64,000 nucleotides of DNA from Selaginella moellendorffii (GCF_000143415.4 NW_003314361.1:256653-320652), one strand, 5' to 3'; positions 11,281 to 21,767 are shown, counted from the stretch's first letter. A program made the numbers and translations. Notes: a model not told the origin generated them from the sequence alone.

Positions 11281-13491
11281 ATGATCATGCAGCAGCAGCA
11301 AACAATTGCCAAACAGCCATCATCTCCGCGCGAAACAAGAGGCACTCAATCGCTGTTTGCGGCACTTCTCAGATCGTGCAACACTTCCAAGGACCTTGCC
11401 AGGGGAAGAAACGTCCACTCGCAGATCCAGGCAACGAGCTTCCGCAGCGACAAGTATCTCGCAAATCTGGTCATCCAGATGTACGGGAAGTGCGGTAGCA
11501 TGGGCGATGCACGCAGTGTGTTTGACAACCTCGAGCAGCCGGATCTCTTCTCGTGGAATATCATCGTCACCGCGTATGCCCAAAATGGGTATCTATACGA
11601 GGCAAAGATGGCGTTTGACAAAATGCCTGAGAAGGACGTTGTTTCTTGGAATGCAATTCTTACTGCGTTCTCGCAAAACGGGAATCTAGATGGAGCTTGG
11701 AACGTCTTTTGCTTGATGCCCACCAAGAACGTTGTCTCGTGGAACGCTATGCTTACAGCATATGCCCAAAGAGGGCAGCTTGATAAGGCCGAGCAACTCT
11801 TTCAAAAGATGCCAGAAAAGAATGGAATCTCCTACACCGCAATGCTCCAGGCTTATGGAGAAAAGGGGTATCTGGAAGAAGCTCAATCCATGTTTGAGAA
11901 GATCAATAAGCCCAACGTTGTGTCTTGGACCACTCTACTTCAAGCATATGCCCAAAACGGGCATCTTGAAGGAGCAAAGAGGATCTTTGACTTGATCCCC
12001 GAGAGGAACGTCGTGTCCTGGACAACAATGGTGGTGGCGTACGCGGACCATGGGAAGCACGAGGAAGCAAAGTTTTTGTTTGACAGGATGCCAACGAGAG
12101 ACATGGTGGCCTGGAATGCGATGATCCAAGCTTACGCCCGGAACGGGCAACTCGAGCAAGCCAAGCAGATGTTTGACGCCATGCCCGAGAGGAACGTCGT
12201 GTCTTGGACGTCCATGCTTCAACTCTACGCTTCCAGCGGCCACTTCCAAGGCGCGTCCACCATGTACAAATCCATGCCCGAGAGGAACTTGGTCGCTTGG
12301 AACTCGCTCATCTCGGCCTATGGACAAAGCGGCAACTTAGAGACCGCAAAAGCAACGTTTGATAGCATGAAAGAAAGGAACACCATCTCGTGGACGGCAA
12401 TGCTGCAAGCGTATGCGCAAAACGGTCAACTGGAGGGAGCAAAAACGATGTTTGATGGCATGCCCGAGAGGGACTCGGTGTCGTGGGTGATCATGCTCCA
12501 AGCCTACGCACAAAAGGGAAGCTTGGAATCGGCCAAGAAGCTCTTCCAAACCATGCCCGAGAAGAACATGGTTTCCTGGACGGCCTTCCTCTCGGCGTGT
12601 GCCGAGAACGGGGATCTGGAAGCCACCAAGGCCACCTTCGATCGGATGCCAGAGCGAAACGTTGTAAGCTGGACGACGATGCTGCAAGCATACGCTCGCG
12701 CCGGTGATCTGGAGTTCGCGAGGAGCGTCTTCGATTCAATGCCGCAGAGAAACCTCGTGTCGTGGACGACGATGCTGCAAGCTTACGCGCAAGAAGGCCA
12801 TGTCGACGAGGCCAAGGCTCTCTTTGACGTGATCCCGGAGCAAAACTCCGTGTCGTGCACGAGCATGCTCCAGGCTTACGCTCAAAACGGCAACCTCGCC
12901 GCTGCGAAGTTCATGTTTGATCGACTGTGTCCCGAGCGCGACTTTGTCTCCTGGATCGTCATCCTCCAAGCGTTCATCCAGTATGGCGATCTGGAGCAAG
13001 CCAGAGATCTCTTCGAGATGCTACCGAGCCTGGAGATGGTGGTGTGGAGCGCCATGAGCGCGGCCTACGCGACCGCTGGCCGCGGCAGAGAATCGCTCGA
13101 CTTCTTCTACCGGATGCTTCTCCACGGCGAACGAGCCGACGAGATCTCACTCACGAGCTTGCTGGTGGCTTGCAACCACATCGGAGTTCTCCACCGCAGC
13201 GTCACGGGCTTCCAGTCCATCCGGTTTGATCACGGCCTGGCGCCGCTGCTGGAGCACTATGGCTGCCTGGTGGGAGCTCTAGCTCGAGCCGGGCAGCTCC
13301 AGTTCGCGGAGGAGCTTGTAGAAACCATGCCTTTCGAGGCTGACGATAAGGTGTGGGGTTCTTTGCTGAGTGCTTGTAGGACGCAGCACGACGCCGGTCG
13401 TGGAGCCCGAGTCGCGGAGAATGTGTTCAAGCTGGATCCCGCGAGCGATGCCGCGCACGTTATGCTATCCAACATCTACGCAGCGAGATAA
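11281..13491 (+). CDS. Pentatricopeptide repeat protein, S-type array with truncated E region
   Basis: Intron-less, 736 codons. After about 88 residues, some 16-17 tandem 31-residue PPR motifs of S type follow (pattern VVSWTTMLQAYAQNGxLExAKxxFDxMPER). The tail holds longer degenerate motifs (about residues 610-736) and ends at LSNIYAAR. The stop falls where E-class proteins normally continue into the rest of E/E+ and often a DYW deaminase, so no editing domain is encoded. Such proteins usually bind organellar transcripts, and in plants with heavy C-to-U editing they can act with a DYW partner in trans. Positions 5 and last of each repeat are mostly N or T with N or D, the classic base-specifying residues. 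No clear transit peptide was seen in the short N-terminus; a start 28 nt further upstream (11253) is out of frame. Confidence 0.9.
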   Translation: MIMQQQQTIAKQPSSPRETRGTQSLFAALLRSCNTSKDLARGRNVHSQIQATSFRSDKYLANLVIQMYGKCGSMGDARSVFDNLEQPDLFSWNIIVTAYAQNGYLYEAKMAFDKMPEKDVVSWNAILTAFSQNGNLDGAWNVFCLMPTKNVVSWNAMLTAYAQRGQLDKAEQLFQKMPEKNGISYTAMLQAYGEKGYLEEAQSMFEKINKPNVVSWTTLLQAYAQNGHLEGAKRIFDLIPERNVVSWTTMVVAYADHGKHEEAKFLFDRMPTRDMVAWNAMIQAYARNGQLEQAKQMFDAMPERNVVSWTSMLQLYASSGHFQGASTMYKSMPERNLVAWNSLISAYGQSGNLETAKATFDSMKERNTISWTAMLQAYAQNGQLEGAKTMFDGMPERDSVSWVIMLQAYAQKGSLESAKKLFQTMPEKNMVSWTAFLSACAENGDLEATKATFDRMPERNVVSWTTMLQAYARAGDLEFARSVFDSMPQRNLVSWTTMLQAYAQEGHVDEAKALFDVIPEQNSVSCTSMLQAYAQNGNLAAAKFMFDRLCPERDFVSWIVILQAFIQYGDLEQARDLFEMLPSLEMVVWSAMSAAYATAGRGRESLDFFYRMLLHGERADEISLTSLLVACNHIGVLHRSVTGFQSIRFDHGLAPLLEHYGCLVGALARAGQLQFAEELVETMPFEADDKVWGSLLSACRTQHDAGRGARVAENVFKLDPASDAAHVMLSNIYAAR

Positions 13492-15490
13492 AAAGGCCGA
13501 GATTATCAATCCAGCTTAAGAAAAGCTGGCAGACGTGATCACGCGAGCTCGCGATCGAAGAATAGTGGAAATGAAAGTGTCTCGTGGATTGCTACTCACG
13601 GATTGGAGAGAGAGATATTGTAGTGTGGATCCCTCAATCCACTCGCGAAAATTTTTTCCGACTCATGAAAGCTCCCGTCTCGATCCATCGATTCTGGATT
13701 TGTATCATATTCGTGATGAGCAAGTTCTCCTTTTGTCAGGTCCACGCGCTCTCCTTTTTGCTCGAATTTTGGAAGTCAAGTTCGAGTGGAATGTGAAGCG
13801 ACAGTAACTTACACTTGTAAAGCTTTCCATGGATCAGATCCAAAAGCAATGATTTTTCTAGTGCCGGGGTGCGTTTCCTTGTGTACATTCTCCCTCGCGA
13901 TCATTGTTTATCACCGATTCATATCGCCCATCACCGCGATTCCTCGGTTTTGTTTCAAACCAGAGATCAATACTACAGTCGAGAATTTTTGCGAGAAAGA
14001 GATAAGATCACTGGCGTGTCCAACCAAAGCAAGCGATCGATGAAAGAATCCATCAATCAATCAAGGACTCCAACGCGCTCTTGATTGAGGGTCCCCTTTT
14101 TCCCTGAGTGGCCTCTCTTTTCTCGTGATTAGAATTTGGCTCTTACCAAAATGCCCAGCCACGGCATTTGCTAACCTCGCAAAGTACAGTGCTGGCAAAG
14201 GTGGCGAGCTATTTTCTTTTTTAGAACCATTATTCTCTTTCTCCTGTGTGCTCAGCACATTGATGCACGGATTTGGATTGGAATGATAGATTTCATTGAT
14301 TTCCGTGCCAGGAACGCAAGCGGGAAAGAACCGCCTTTGGGCAAAGCAATGCCGGGAATATGCCTCGGGTACCATGGGCGTGTGTGTACAACGCTTGCTC
14401 GCAAAGAGAGAACGAAAAGAAAAGAGAGAGAGACTCTTTACGGTGGGTCGATCATGCAAAACTCATGCCGGGAGCTATAGACGATTTGATCCATTCCATG
14501 ATCTCTGCTCGACTCGATACATGATCCTTGCCTGATTGATTGATTGATTGATTGATCGATCGACCAGAGCGAGAGAGAGAGAGAGAGATCGATCAGCGGA
14601 AAACTTGGACGATCATTATGGACATGGAATTGATGTTCTCATGAATGTGAACGGGCAGGACGACAGTGTGGTCAGGAGGGTCAGGAAATGGGGGGAAGCA
14701 TTTGGAATGCGACATGGAGAGCTCAAAAGCTTTGATTTTTTTTTTTGGAAATTTGGAAAGGCACCACCTTGAAAGACCCAAAAGATCGATCAAGTTGTTG
14801 TGGAGTGGATCCTGGAGCATTTGTTTAGTATAATCGGGTGACCTCTATGCAACCAGAAACTCGCAAACAAACAAGCCCAGCTGTTGCATTCATGTCTGTG
14901 TCTGCTCGCTGCCTCCTCCTCCTGGAAGAAAGCTCTGCTTATCCTATGGATCCATTCAAGCCCAAAACCAAAGGAAACAAGAGATGGATTGTTTCTTGGC
15001 TGAGAGCAACACAATCTCATCCATCCACGCTGGCTGCCTCATGGCTCGATCGTGCTCCTGGAATCCCACACCACTTTTTAAGCCCAAACTCTTTGCCTTT
15101 TTCTTTTTCGTTTTCTTTCTGATCTTTAGCAGGGGAGAAACAGTTGCTGCAGCCGCGGCAGGGAATCCTTGAGAGTTGAGTCCACAATCCAATCGATCGA
15201 GCTAAAGCCAAAAGCCACCGATCCAAAAGCCACCGATCGCGAGCCGCGATAGTACCTGGATTTAAGAAGAGGAAACCAAAAACTTGTGATCTTGCCGGTA
15301 GCTGCCAGGCGTTCTTCTTTTCAAGAAAAGTTCCTCCAGGACGAAGCGAGCTATAGCTCTCGATCCCAAAAGCTCGGAGGAGAGGCGGCCGATCGATTTA
15401 AAAAGATACATACTTGTGTGGAAGTGGAATTCGAAGTGGAAGAGAAGATATAACATGACTTAATCTCCATCCATGGCTGGCTAGCGCTCG
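13492..15490. other. Intergenic region without supported gene
   Basis: Contains the 3' end of the PPR gene and about 2 kb in which open frames are short and overlap on both strands. Landmarks are a (GATT)n/(GATC) tract at about 14533-14562 followed by a (GA)n tract to about 14588, and a small duplicated phrase (AAAGCCACCGATC) near 15208 and 15224. No RNA gene was found. Confidence 0.45.
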
Positions 15491-15492
15491 AG

Positions 15493-15951
15493 CTAGTAGA
15501 GGAAGAAGGAGTACCTCATGCCGCTCTGGACCATCATGTAGTGTCGATCGGCGAGCGATGGATCTTGTCTCAACCACACGCGCAGCCTCGCATCGCGGAG
15601 CGCATCGCCCGTCCCCATGCTATCGAAGTAGTCCGACATGTAATGCTCGCCCAGCCCAAACAAGCTCCCCAGGAGAAGCACTGGAACCTTGACTATCTTC
15701 CACAGCGATTTGGCGGAGCGATGGTGATGATGTTGCTGTGGCTGCTGTGGCTGCTGTGGCTGCTGCGCAAGATCGTTAGCGTTGTTTGCGAGGTCGGCAG
15801 CTTGATCAAGAGCGAGAGCATTGTTGGTAGCGGCGGCGTTGTTTGCGACTGCTGCTTGATCTTCCTCGAGGTCGTGATCATGGGTGATCGAGAATTCGTC
15901 CATCACTTGCGACAGCCGCCTCTGCCGCTTGGATCTAATCTGCCTACCCAT
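15493..15951 (-). CDS. Small unknown protein with poly-Gln/His linker
   Basis: Reading from the ATG at 15951 gives 152 residues; upstream in-frame codons extend the frame to 16038 but run into a (CA)n microsatellite, so the internal Met (MGRQIRSKRQRR) is preferred. The N-terminus is strongly basic, compatible with a nuclear or organellar targeting region. The middle is Asn/Ala-rich, then a QPQQPQQPQQHHHH linker comes from a CTG/CAG-like repeat at about 15732-15765. The C-terminus (about residues 95-152) is compact, with a hydrophobic stretch (VPVLLLGSLFGLG) followed by aromatic and charged residues ending in FFLY. No family was recognised. It is transcribed away from the hydrolase gene at 16541. 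Confidence 0.5.
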   Translation of the reverse strand: MGRQIRSKRQRRLSQVMDEFSITHDHDLEEDQAAVANNAAATNNALALDQAADLANNANDLAQQPQQPQQPQQHHHHRSAKSLWKIVKVPVLLLGSLFGLGEHYMSDYFDSMGTGDALRDARLRVWLRQDPSLADRHYMMVQSGMRYSFFLY

Positions 15952-16014
15952 TATCAGGATGATCTGACACATTCTCCTTTTCCGATGGATCAAAGATTTT
16001 GAGTGAAAGGAACT

Positions 16015-16052
16015 AAACAAACACACACACACACACACACTCTCTCTCTCTC
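16015..16052. repeat. (CA)n(CT)n microsatellite
   Basis: About 12 CA units followed by CT units, immediately upstream of the small minus-strand gene, probably in its 5' leader or promoter. Confidence 0.85.
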
Positions 16053-16540
16053 GCTAGCGAGCTAGAGAAGAACTATGGATGGAATGGAACTCATTCTTTT
16101 CTTTTTTCTCGTTGGGAATCTGATCAGTTGAGCTCTACACTAGGCTAGGCTATGGTGGAGGAGAATCTGGTGCGCACGCAGAGAGCGCACGAATTGGAGA
16201 GCGGGAGAAAAAAAAAGTGGGATTCTTTGGTGAAGATTTGGGCAGAGCAGCAGCAACACAGAGCGCAAGGACAGGAGAGAGTAGCAGCGAGCAAAGCGAA
16301 ATGGGTGTGTTGAGAATGCTGCCGCAAAAGAAATGGCAGTGTTATAGTGTATCATGTGCATAACATGGACATTGGAGCTCTTTTATATTCCAACTCTTCG
16401 TCCCGCCATAGCCAGCCCGTCACATTGACGTGCGCACCCAGCAAAGCAATCTCCACCGTCGCCACATTCCAAAGCCATCGGAGACGTTGAATTTCAAAAG
16501 TTTAAAATCTTACAAATTTGTGTGGGGGAGCTTCTAGGGC

Positions 16541-18260
16541 ATGGCGGCCATGGCGTGGTGTGCGCCTGGGCGATCCTTGGCGCCGCCACCATGGCGATCG
16601 CAGCAGCTTGAGAATCGTCCTCCAGCTCGATTTCACCATGTCCGCGCGGCGGCCGGGAGGAATTTCGACGATCAACAGCCGATGGACGCCGAGCCCAATT
16701 GCGACAGCGATGAGAGGCTCCGCTCTGGGCCTTTTTCGTTCGTCACCGATAATGCGTCTAGCCGGGGCTCACTCCAGATGCCCAATGAGCCGTGGCAAGA
16801 TGGAAACGTTGGTGTCATGATGTCGGTAAGCTTTTTCTTTGGCAATTTGGTTGCAAAGAAATTTTTCGTGCTGTGTCTCTCTCGACAGCAAATCAAGGAC
16901 AAAGGAAGAGACTTTGGATCGTTCATGGATGTTGGAGAATTTAGCTGGTTCGTTCGAGAAACAGGTTCGACTTTCATCTATATCGCTTGAGACTGGTACG
17001 CATGTTTTCCGAAACCAAGCAGGATCAAAGAGTGCAAAAAAGGGAACAATCGTGTTCCTTCACGGAGCACCTTCTCAATCCTACAGCTATCGAAATGTTA
17101 TGACCCAGGTATTGCGATTCTTTTCTCCTTTTCCGAGCTAGAGAGTAGTAATGGTTTTGCAGATGGCTGATGCTGGCTATCGCTGCATTGCTCCCGACTG
17201 GCTTGGTTTCGGACTCAGCCAAGCACCGCAGCCTGTTTTCAGGTTTTCCTACACAGGTTTTCTTCCTAGAGCTATGTGTTGTAACCCCCCCAATTTTGAG
17301 AACTCTCAGGAATCATGATGGGATCATGCAGAGGAAGCATATCACGAGGAGCTGAACAAGGTGCTCGCACAAGTCGAAGTAGAATCACCATTTATTCTCG
17401 TCACTCAGGCAAGCAAATCTAGATTTTCGTGACTTATATGTTTGAAACAAACAAGCAGGGATTTCTTGTTGGATCTTTTGGACTAACGTGGGCCCTTAAG
17501 AACACGGAAAGAGTTTCCAAGCTGGTGATCTTAAACACCCCGCTGACACCATCGGCTCCACTGCCTGGTCTGTTCAATCAGCTGAGGTACTTCTTCTTTC
17601 TCCTCGAAGTTTGGAAATGATACTATAATGCTACCCACTCAGGCTTCCGTTCCTTGGAGAATTCATATCTCAGGACGCCATGATGGCCGAAAAGTTTATA
17701 GAGAAAGGAAGTGCGTACGTATCAGTTCTCCAAGTGAGTGTTCTCGTTTTAATTGTATATGTGTACATGTAGGTATGTGCTCAAGGTGGAAAAGGCGGAT
17801 GTGTATAGGCTCCCTTACTTGGGAAGCAGTGGACCTGGATTCGGTAAATATTTCATCTTTCGACAATTATCGTTGAACTTACAAATGTGTGTGGTTGAAT
17901 CTGTGCAGCGCTTCTGGAAGCTGCTCGCAAGGTTTCGTTTCCAAGCTTGATGTCAACTATTTCGGCAGGTTTCAAGAGGTAAGTTTCAAACAGTGGCTCA
18001 AGGTTGTGGATTTAACTTCGGCTTTTCAGTTGGAGCAAACCCACTCTGGTGGCATGGGGACAGGAAGATAAGTACTTGCCAAAAACCCAAGCTATGGAGT
18101 TCGAGAAGCTCAATCCAGATGTTATACGCACGGTTCTCATGGAAGGCGCTGGCCACATGCCCCAAGAAGACTGGTAAATCCTTGCTTTGTTCTCCAGTTC
18201 GCTGAATGGTTTTGTCGCAGGCCCGAGAAAGTTGTAGAAGCTCTAGCCGCTTTTCTCTAG
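16541..18260 (+). CDS. Alpha/beta-hydrolase fold protein, plastid type (11 exons)
   Basis: Exons as read: 16541-16825, 16889-16964, 17023-17108, 17163-17256, 17332-17408, 17459-17586, 17643-17714, 17773-17843, 17909-17978, 18030-18173 and 18221-18260. These total 1143 nt, 380 residues, all phases consistent. The N-terminus is rich in Ala, Arg and Ser and low in acidic residues, like a chloroplast transit peptide. Family features are the oxyanion HGAP (residues 134-137), the PDWLGFGLS turn, a C-terminal Asp in GQED (D333) and His in GAGH (H362). The elbow after strand 5 reads GFLVG at residues 207-211, with Leu where Ser or Asp is expected, so hydrolytic activity is doubtful; S212 is nearby. 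The closest relative I can name is the Arabidopsis At1g52510-like group (from memory). The intron after exon 5 is GC-AG. The stop is 31 bp from the stop of the convergent PPR gene. Confidence 0.9.
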
Positions 18261-18291
18261 CTCCAAGAAGGAGCAATGTCTATCAAGGTTT

Positions 18292-20910
18292 TTAAATCTT
18301 TTTGCTATTGCCGAGAACGTAAACGTTGGACAGGATCACATACGGTGAGGCATCCATCTCCATGACGCTTAGCACAGCCGCTGCTTTCGATGCTCGCTCC
18401 ATGTCTCGGTGGTTCTGGCAAGCTGCCAGGAGCGTCCCCCAGGCTACCTTATCCGGAAGAAATGGCATGCTCTCGATGAGTTTCTCGGCATTCTCGAGCT
18501 GCCCGGCCCGGCAAAATGCATCCAGCATGCAGCAGTAGTGCTCCTTTTGAGGCTCCACTCCAAAATCCTGGTGGAGAGAGACGAAGAAACTCCGACTGCT
18601 CTCGAGCAGGCCAATGTGGGTGCAAGCGGCGAGAACGATCACGAACGAGACTTCGTCCGGCTTTGCTCCTTCCAAGTTCATCTCGTGAAAGAAAGTGATG
18701 GCGAGCTTTGCATGGCCGTTGTGGGCGAATGCTGCGAGCAAAGAGTTACAGGCTTTCTCGACGTGCTCACTTCCATGGTAGGGAGAGTCCATTGAAACGT
18801 TACACTTGGTCATGTTTATAAACATCTCTCTGGCTTCCTCAAGATACCCATTCTGGGCATATACGCTCACCATAGCTGCCCAAGATACCACGTCCCTCTC
18901 TACGCTTTGATCAAACACTTTCTTTGCATGGCCAACTTGGCCGCTTTGAGAGAAGCCCACCACCATTATTGTCCACGAAACCACGTCCTTGTGCGGCATT
19001 CTCTCGAAGAGTATTCCAGCCTCTCGGATATGGGCGTTTGTGACGTATCCATTGAGCACGGTGTTCCACGATCGAGAACTCTGGTGTGGGATGAGATCGA
19101 GCAAAGCCAGAGCTCGATCCATGCGGTCCCTGCTCGAGTATCCCGCGATCATGGTGTTCCACGAGACGGTGTCGTGCTTTGGCATCGAGCAAAACACCTC
19201 TTCGGCGAGATCGATCTGGTTGGAGCTCGAGTAAGCGACGAGCATGGAGTTCCAGGTGACAAAGCTGTGCTGTGGCATTCTCGCGAATCTCTCTCGCGCT
19301 TCCTTCGTGTGGCCTCTCTGAGCTTGTCCGGTGAGTAGCGTCGTCCAGGACACAACGTTTCGCAGCGCCATTCCATCGAAGATCTTCTCGGCCTGGACGA
19401 GAGCTCCTGCTTCACAGAGAATTCGGATCATCGTGTTCCACGACTCGAGATCTCGCGCGGGCATCCTCCAAAACGTCTCGATAGCTTCTTCGAGACAGCC
19501 ACACTGGACGAACGCCGAGACCACCGCATTCCATGACACGATATCCCACTCTGGCATCCTCTCAAACGCTGCTCGAGCCATCTCCACTCGACCATTGTGT
19601 CCGAATCCCGCCACCATCGCCGTCCACGAGACAAGGTTCGCAGCTGGAGCTCGAGCGAACATCCGCTCCGCCTCGACCATCTTTCCCTGCTCGGCTCGCG
19701 CGGAGAGAAGGCTGTTCCATGCCGCGAGATTCCACTGCGGCATGCGATGGAAGGCGATATCTCCATCGTCGAGCTCGCCATTCTGTGCCAGCGCAGAGAT
19801 TAGAGCGCTCCACGACGTCGAATCTCTTCTCTCCATCGAGTGAAAAGCCATGGCTGCCTCGTGCGTGAAGCCGGAGTTTGCATAGCCCGTGATCATCGTG
19901 TTCCACGAGATCACGTCCTTCTCGGGAATCTGCCGAAAGAGATTGATCGCTTCCTCGAGATTAAAGACCTGGATGTAAGCTACGAGCAGTGCGTTCCAGG
20001 AGTAAACGTTTGGCTCGGGGATGCAATCAAACAAGTGCTTTGCATCTGAAACGTTTCCTTTCTGGGCATACGCTGCCAGCATCGACGTGCACGAAACAAC
20101 GTCCAAGCTTGGCATTCGCTCGAGAATCTTGCAAGCACTGTGGGTGGACTCAATCTGGACGAAGGCCTGGAGTAGAGTGTTCCACGACACGATGTCTCTC
20201 TCGGGGATGTCATCAAATATGATCTTTGCAGCGCTGGTTTGATCCGTCGTCTTGGCCAGTGCTGCAAGCATCACATTCCACGAGAACTTCTCCTGCATTG
20301 GAAACTTTGAGAAGATTTCCTGAGCTGGATTTATGTTACCTGTGTTGGAAATGGCCACCAGGAGCGCGTACCAGGAAAGCCGGTCCCGCTCCGGCATGGA
20401 ATCAAACAGATGCTTTGCAAGGTGGTGATGCCCGAGCTGGGCATACCCGGATATGAGCGTGTTCCACGAGCAAACGCTTTGCTGGGGCATCAGATCCAAA
20501 ACTTTCACTGCGTAATAAATCTTCCTGTCTTGCAAAAAGATTTGTATGATGGTGTTCCACGACACCAGATCCCTGCGCGGCATCTGGAAGAACACGTTCT
20601 TGGCATGATCAAGATGCCCATTTTGGGCATATGCTGCAACTAGCGAGTTCCAAGAGTGCATGTCCGGGCGAGCCAGCGAATCAAACACACAGCGCGCATC
20701 TTTCAATCGCCCACACCTGCTATACGCCCTCAGGATCTGGTTCCCCAGCAGCGTGTTGTCGCGAAATTCGCTGCGGCGAATGGATTCCCGGACCCTTTCT
20801 AGCTCCTCCACGTTCTTGGAGGTGGAGCAGGCCTGGAGGGCCTCTACAAAAGAATGGAAGGCATCGTGGCGAGGATCGCGCGACGAGAGCGAGATCCTTG
20901 ATCGCATCAC
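18292..20910 (-). CDS. Pentatricopeptide repeat protein, long S-type array with truncated E region
   Basis: Intron-less, 872 codons. About 20 near-contiguous 31-residue S-type PPR motifs run from about residue 90 to 690 (for example DIVSWNTLLQAFVQ and DVISWNTMITGYAN), followed by longer terminal motifs and the beginning of an E region that ends at LSNVYVLGNSKKI. No DYW domain follows. Residues 5 and last are N and D in most repeats, the pair that prefers U, so a U-rich organellar target is likely. The N-terminus (MMRSRISLSSRD) is basic and Ser-rich and could target an organelle. The gene is single-frame with no defects seen. A truncated copy of its 3' half lies at 56275-57015. It converges on the hydrolase gene, with 31 bp between the stops. 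Confidence 0.9.
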   Translation of the reverse strand: MMRSRISLSSRDPRHDAFHSFVEALQACSTSKNVEELERVRESIRRSEFRDNTLLGNQILRAYSRCGRLKDARCVFDSLARPDMHSWNSLVAAYAQNGHLDHAKNVFFQMPRRDLVSWNTIIQIFLQDRKIYYAVKVLDLMPQQSVCSWNTLISGYAQLGHHHLAKHLFDSMPERDRLSWYALLVAISNTGNINPAQEIFSKFPMQEKFSWNVMLAALAKTTDQTSAAKIIFDDIPERDIVSWNTLLQAFVQIESTHSACKILERMPSLDVVSCTSMLAAYAQKGNVSDAKHLFDCIPEPNVYSWNALLVAYIQVFNLEEAINLFRQIPEKDVISWNTMITGYANSGFTHEAAMAFHSMERRDSTSWSALISALAQNGELDDGDIAFHRMPQWNLAAWNSLLSARAEQGKMVEAERMFARAPAANLVSWTAMVAGFGHNGRVEMARAAFERMPEWDIVSWNAVVSAFVQCGCLEEAIETFWRMPARDLESWNTMIRILCEAGALVQAEKIFDGMALRNVVSWTTLLTGQAQRGHTKEARERFARMPQHSFVTWNSMLVAYSSSNQIDLAEEVFCSMPKHDTVSWNTMIAGYSSRDRMDRALALLDLIPHQSSRSWNTVLNGYVTNAHIREAGILFERMPHKDVVSWTIMVVGFSQSGQVGHAKKVFDQSVERDVVSWAAMVSVYAQNGYLEEAREMFINMTKCNVSMDSPYHGSEHVEKACNSLLAAFAHNGHAKLAITFFHEMNLEGAKPDEVSFVIVLAACTHIGLLESSRSFFVSLHQDFGVEPQKEHYCCMLDAFCRAGQLENAEKLIESMPFLPDKVAWGTLLAACQNHRDMERASKAAAVLSVMEMDASPYVILSNVYVLGNSKKI

Positions 20911-21384
20911 TCGCCATGAATGCGGGCGAGCAGTGGAGAAGATCTATATCTAAAGTTCACACTCCCAAAGAAATAAAAGAGGCTTGCTATTCCAAAAGAT
21001 CAAACTTTGTATGACGGTGTTCCCTCAAGATCTCTTGAAGCTCGAGCTAAGATCTCTTGAAGCTTCATTCTACTGATGACACGGGTTACAGGTAGCCCAT
21101 TCTCCGCGGCCGGTGTAAAAGTATCAAATTTAGTGTACCTGTGCATGAAAAGGAAAGAAAAACGATGGCGTCAATCTTTTTTATTTCAACGAAAAAGAAA
21201 ACATACCAAGTTCCCGTCAGTCCATCGACAAGCCCGTTAACTCGGTCTCCAGTAATACAGCCATTCTCCATGATGTCGTCCGCTTCTCCATCTCAGCCCG
21301 CTACTTTGCTGCTGCTGCTGCTTCGACATCTCAGGATCGAACACGGTGCCAACAAGCCAGTTATCCGTGGTAACTTTTCTGGCA
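20911..21384. other. Upstream region of the PPR gene, no gene assigned
   Basis: Presumably contains the promoter of the minus-strand PPR gene. A phrase like GATCGAACACGGTGCCA near 21335 recurs as GATCGAACATGGTGCCA near 21713, on either side of the long hairpin, so the flanks of the hairpin share a short direct repeat. Confidence 0.4.
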
Positions 21385-21502
21385 CCGCTCTAGCTTCCTT
21401 GACACCGCTCAATGCCGCTTAAAAACTGGATCATCAAAATAGCCAGCAGTCGATCGACTTTGATTTAAGCGGCATTGAGCGGTGTCAAGGAAGCTAGAGC
21501 GG
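21385..21502. repeat. Long perfect inverted repeat (39-bp arms, 40-bp loop)
   Basis: Arms 21385-21423 and 21464-21502 are exact reverse complements; the 40-nt loop is 21424-21463. A transcript would fold into a long perfect stem. It could be a small foldback transposon remnant or an intergenic hairpin RNA. It is absent from the duplicated region near 57 kb because the copy there has lost 19517-21747. Confidence 0.9.
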
Positions 21503-21767
21503 GAGGAGAGGAGAGGTAAGTTGGCCCCCAGCGCCGCCGCCATCCACCAAAGACGGTACCGCGAAGCCCACAAAGCAGCACCAACAAGCTCTCCTCGTTG
21601 CCATGGAGCTGCTAGAGCGCCGCCACCTTCAAGTGCTTCTTCCACAAGGCAAGACACAATACTAGCTGGAGGCCAAGGAGGGCTGGCTCGCCGCCTCCTT
21701 TTCTTGTTTGCGGATCGAACATGGTGCCAGTGCGAAAAGCCACTCACGTGCGGCCCTTCGACGCAAT

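Noticed and set aside
13535-15200. Several 60-130 codon frames on both strands
   Set aside because: They overlap one another in different phases, lack family features, and do not join through plausible introns.
21409-21747. 112-codon minus-strand frame
   Set aside because: It overlaps the long hairpin and a region of open frames on both strands, with no recognisable domain or splice context.
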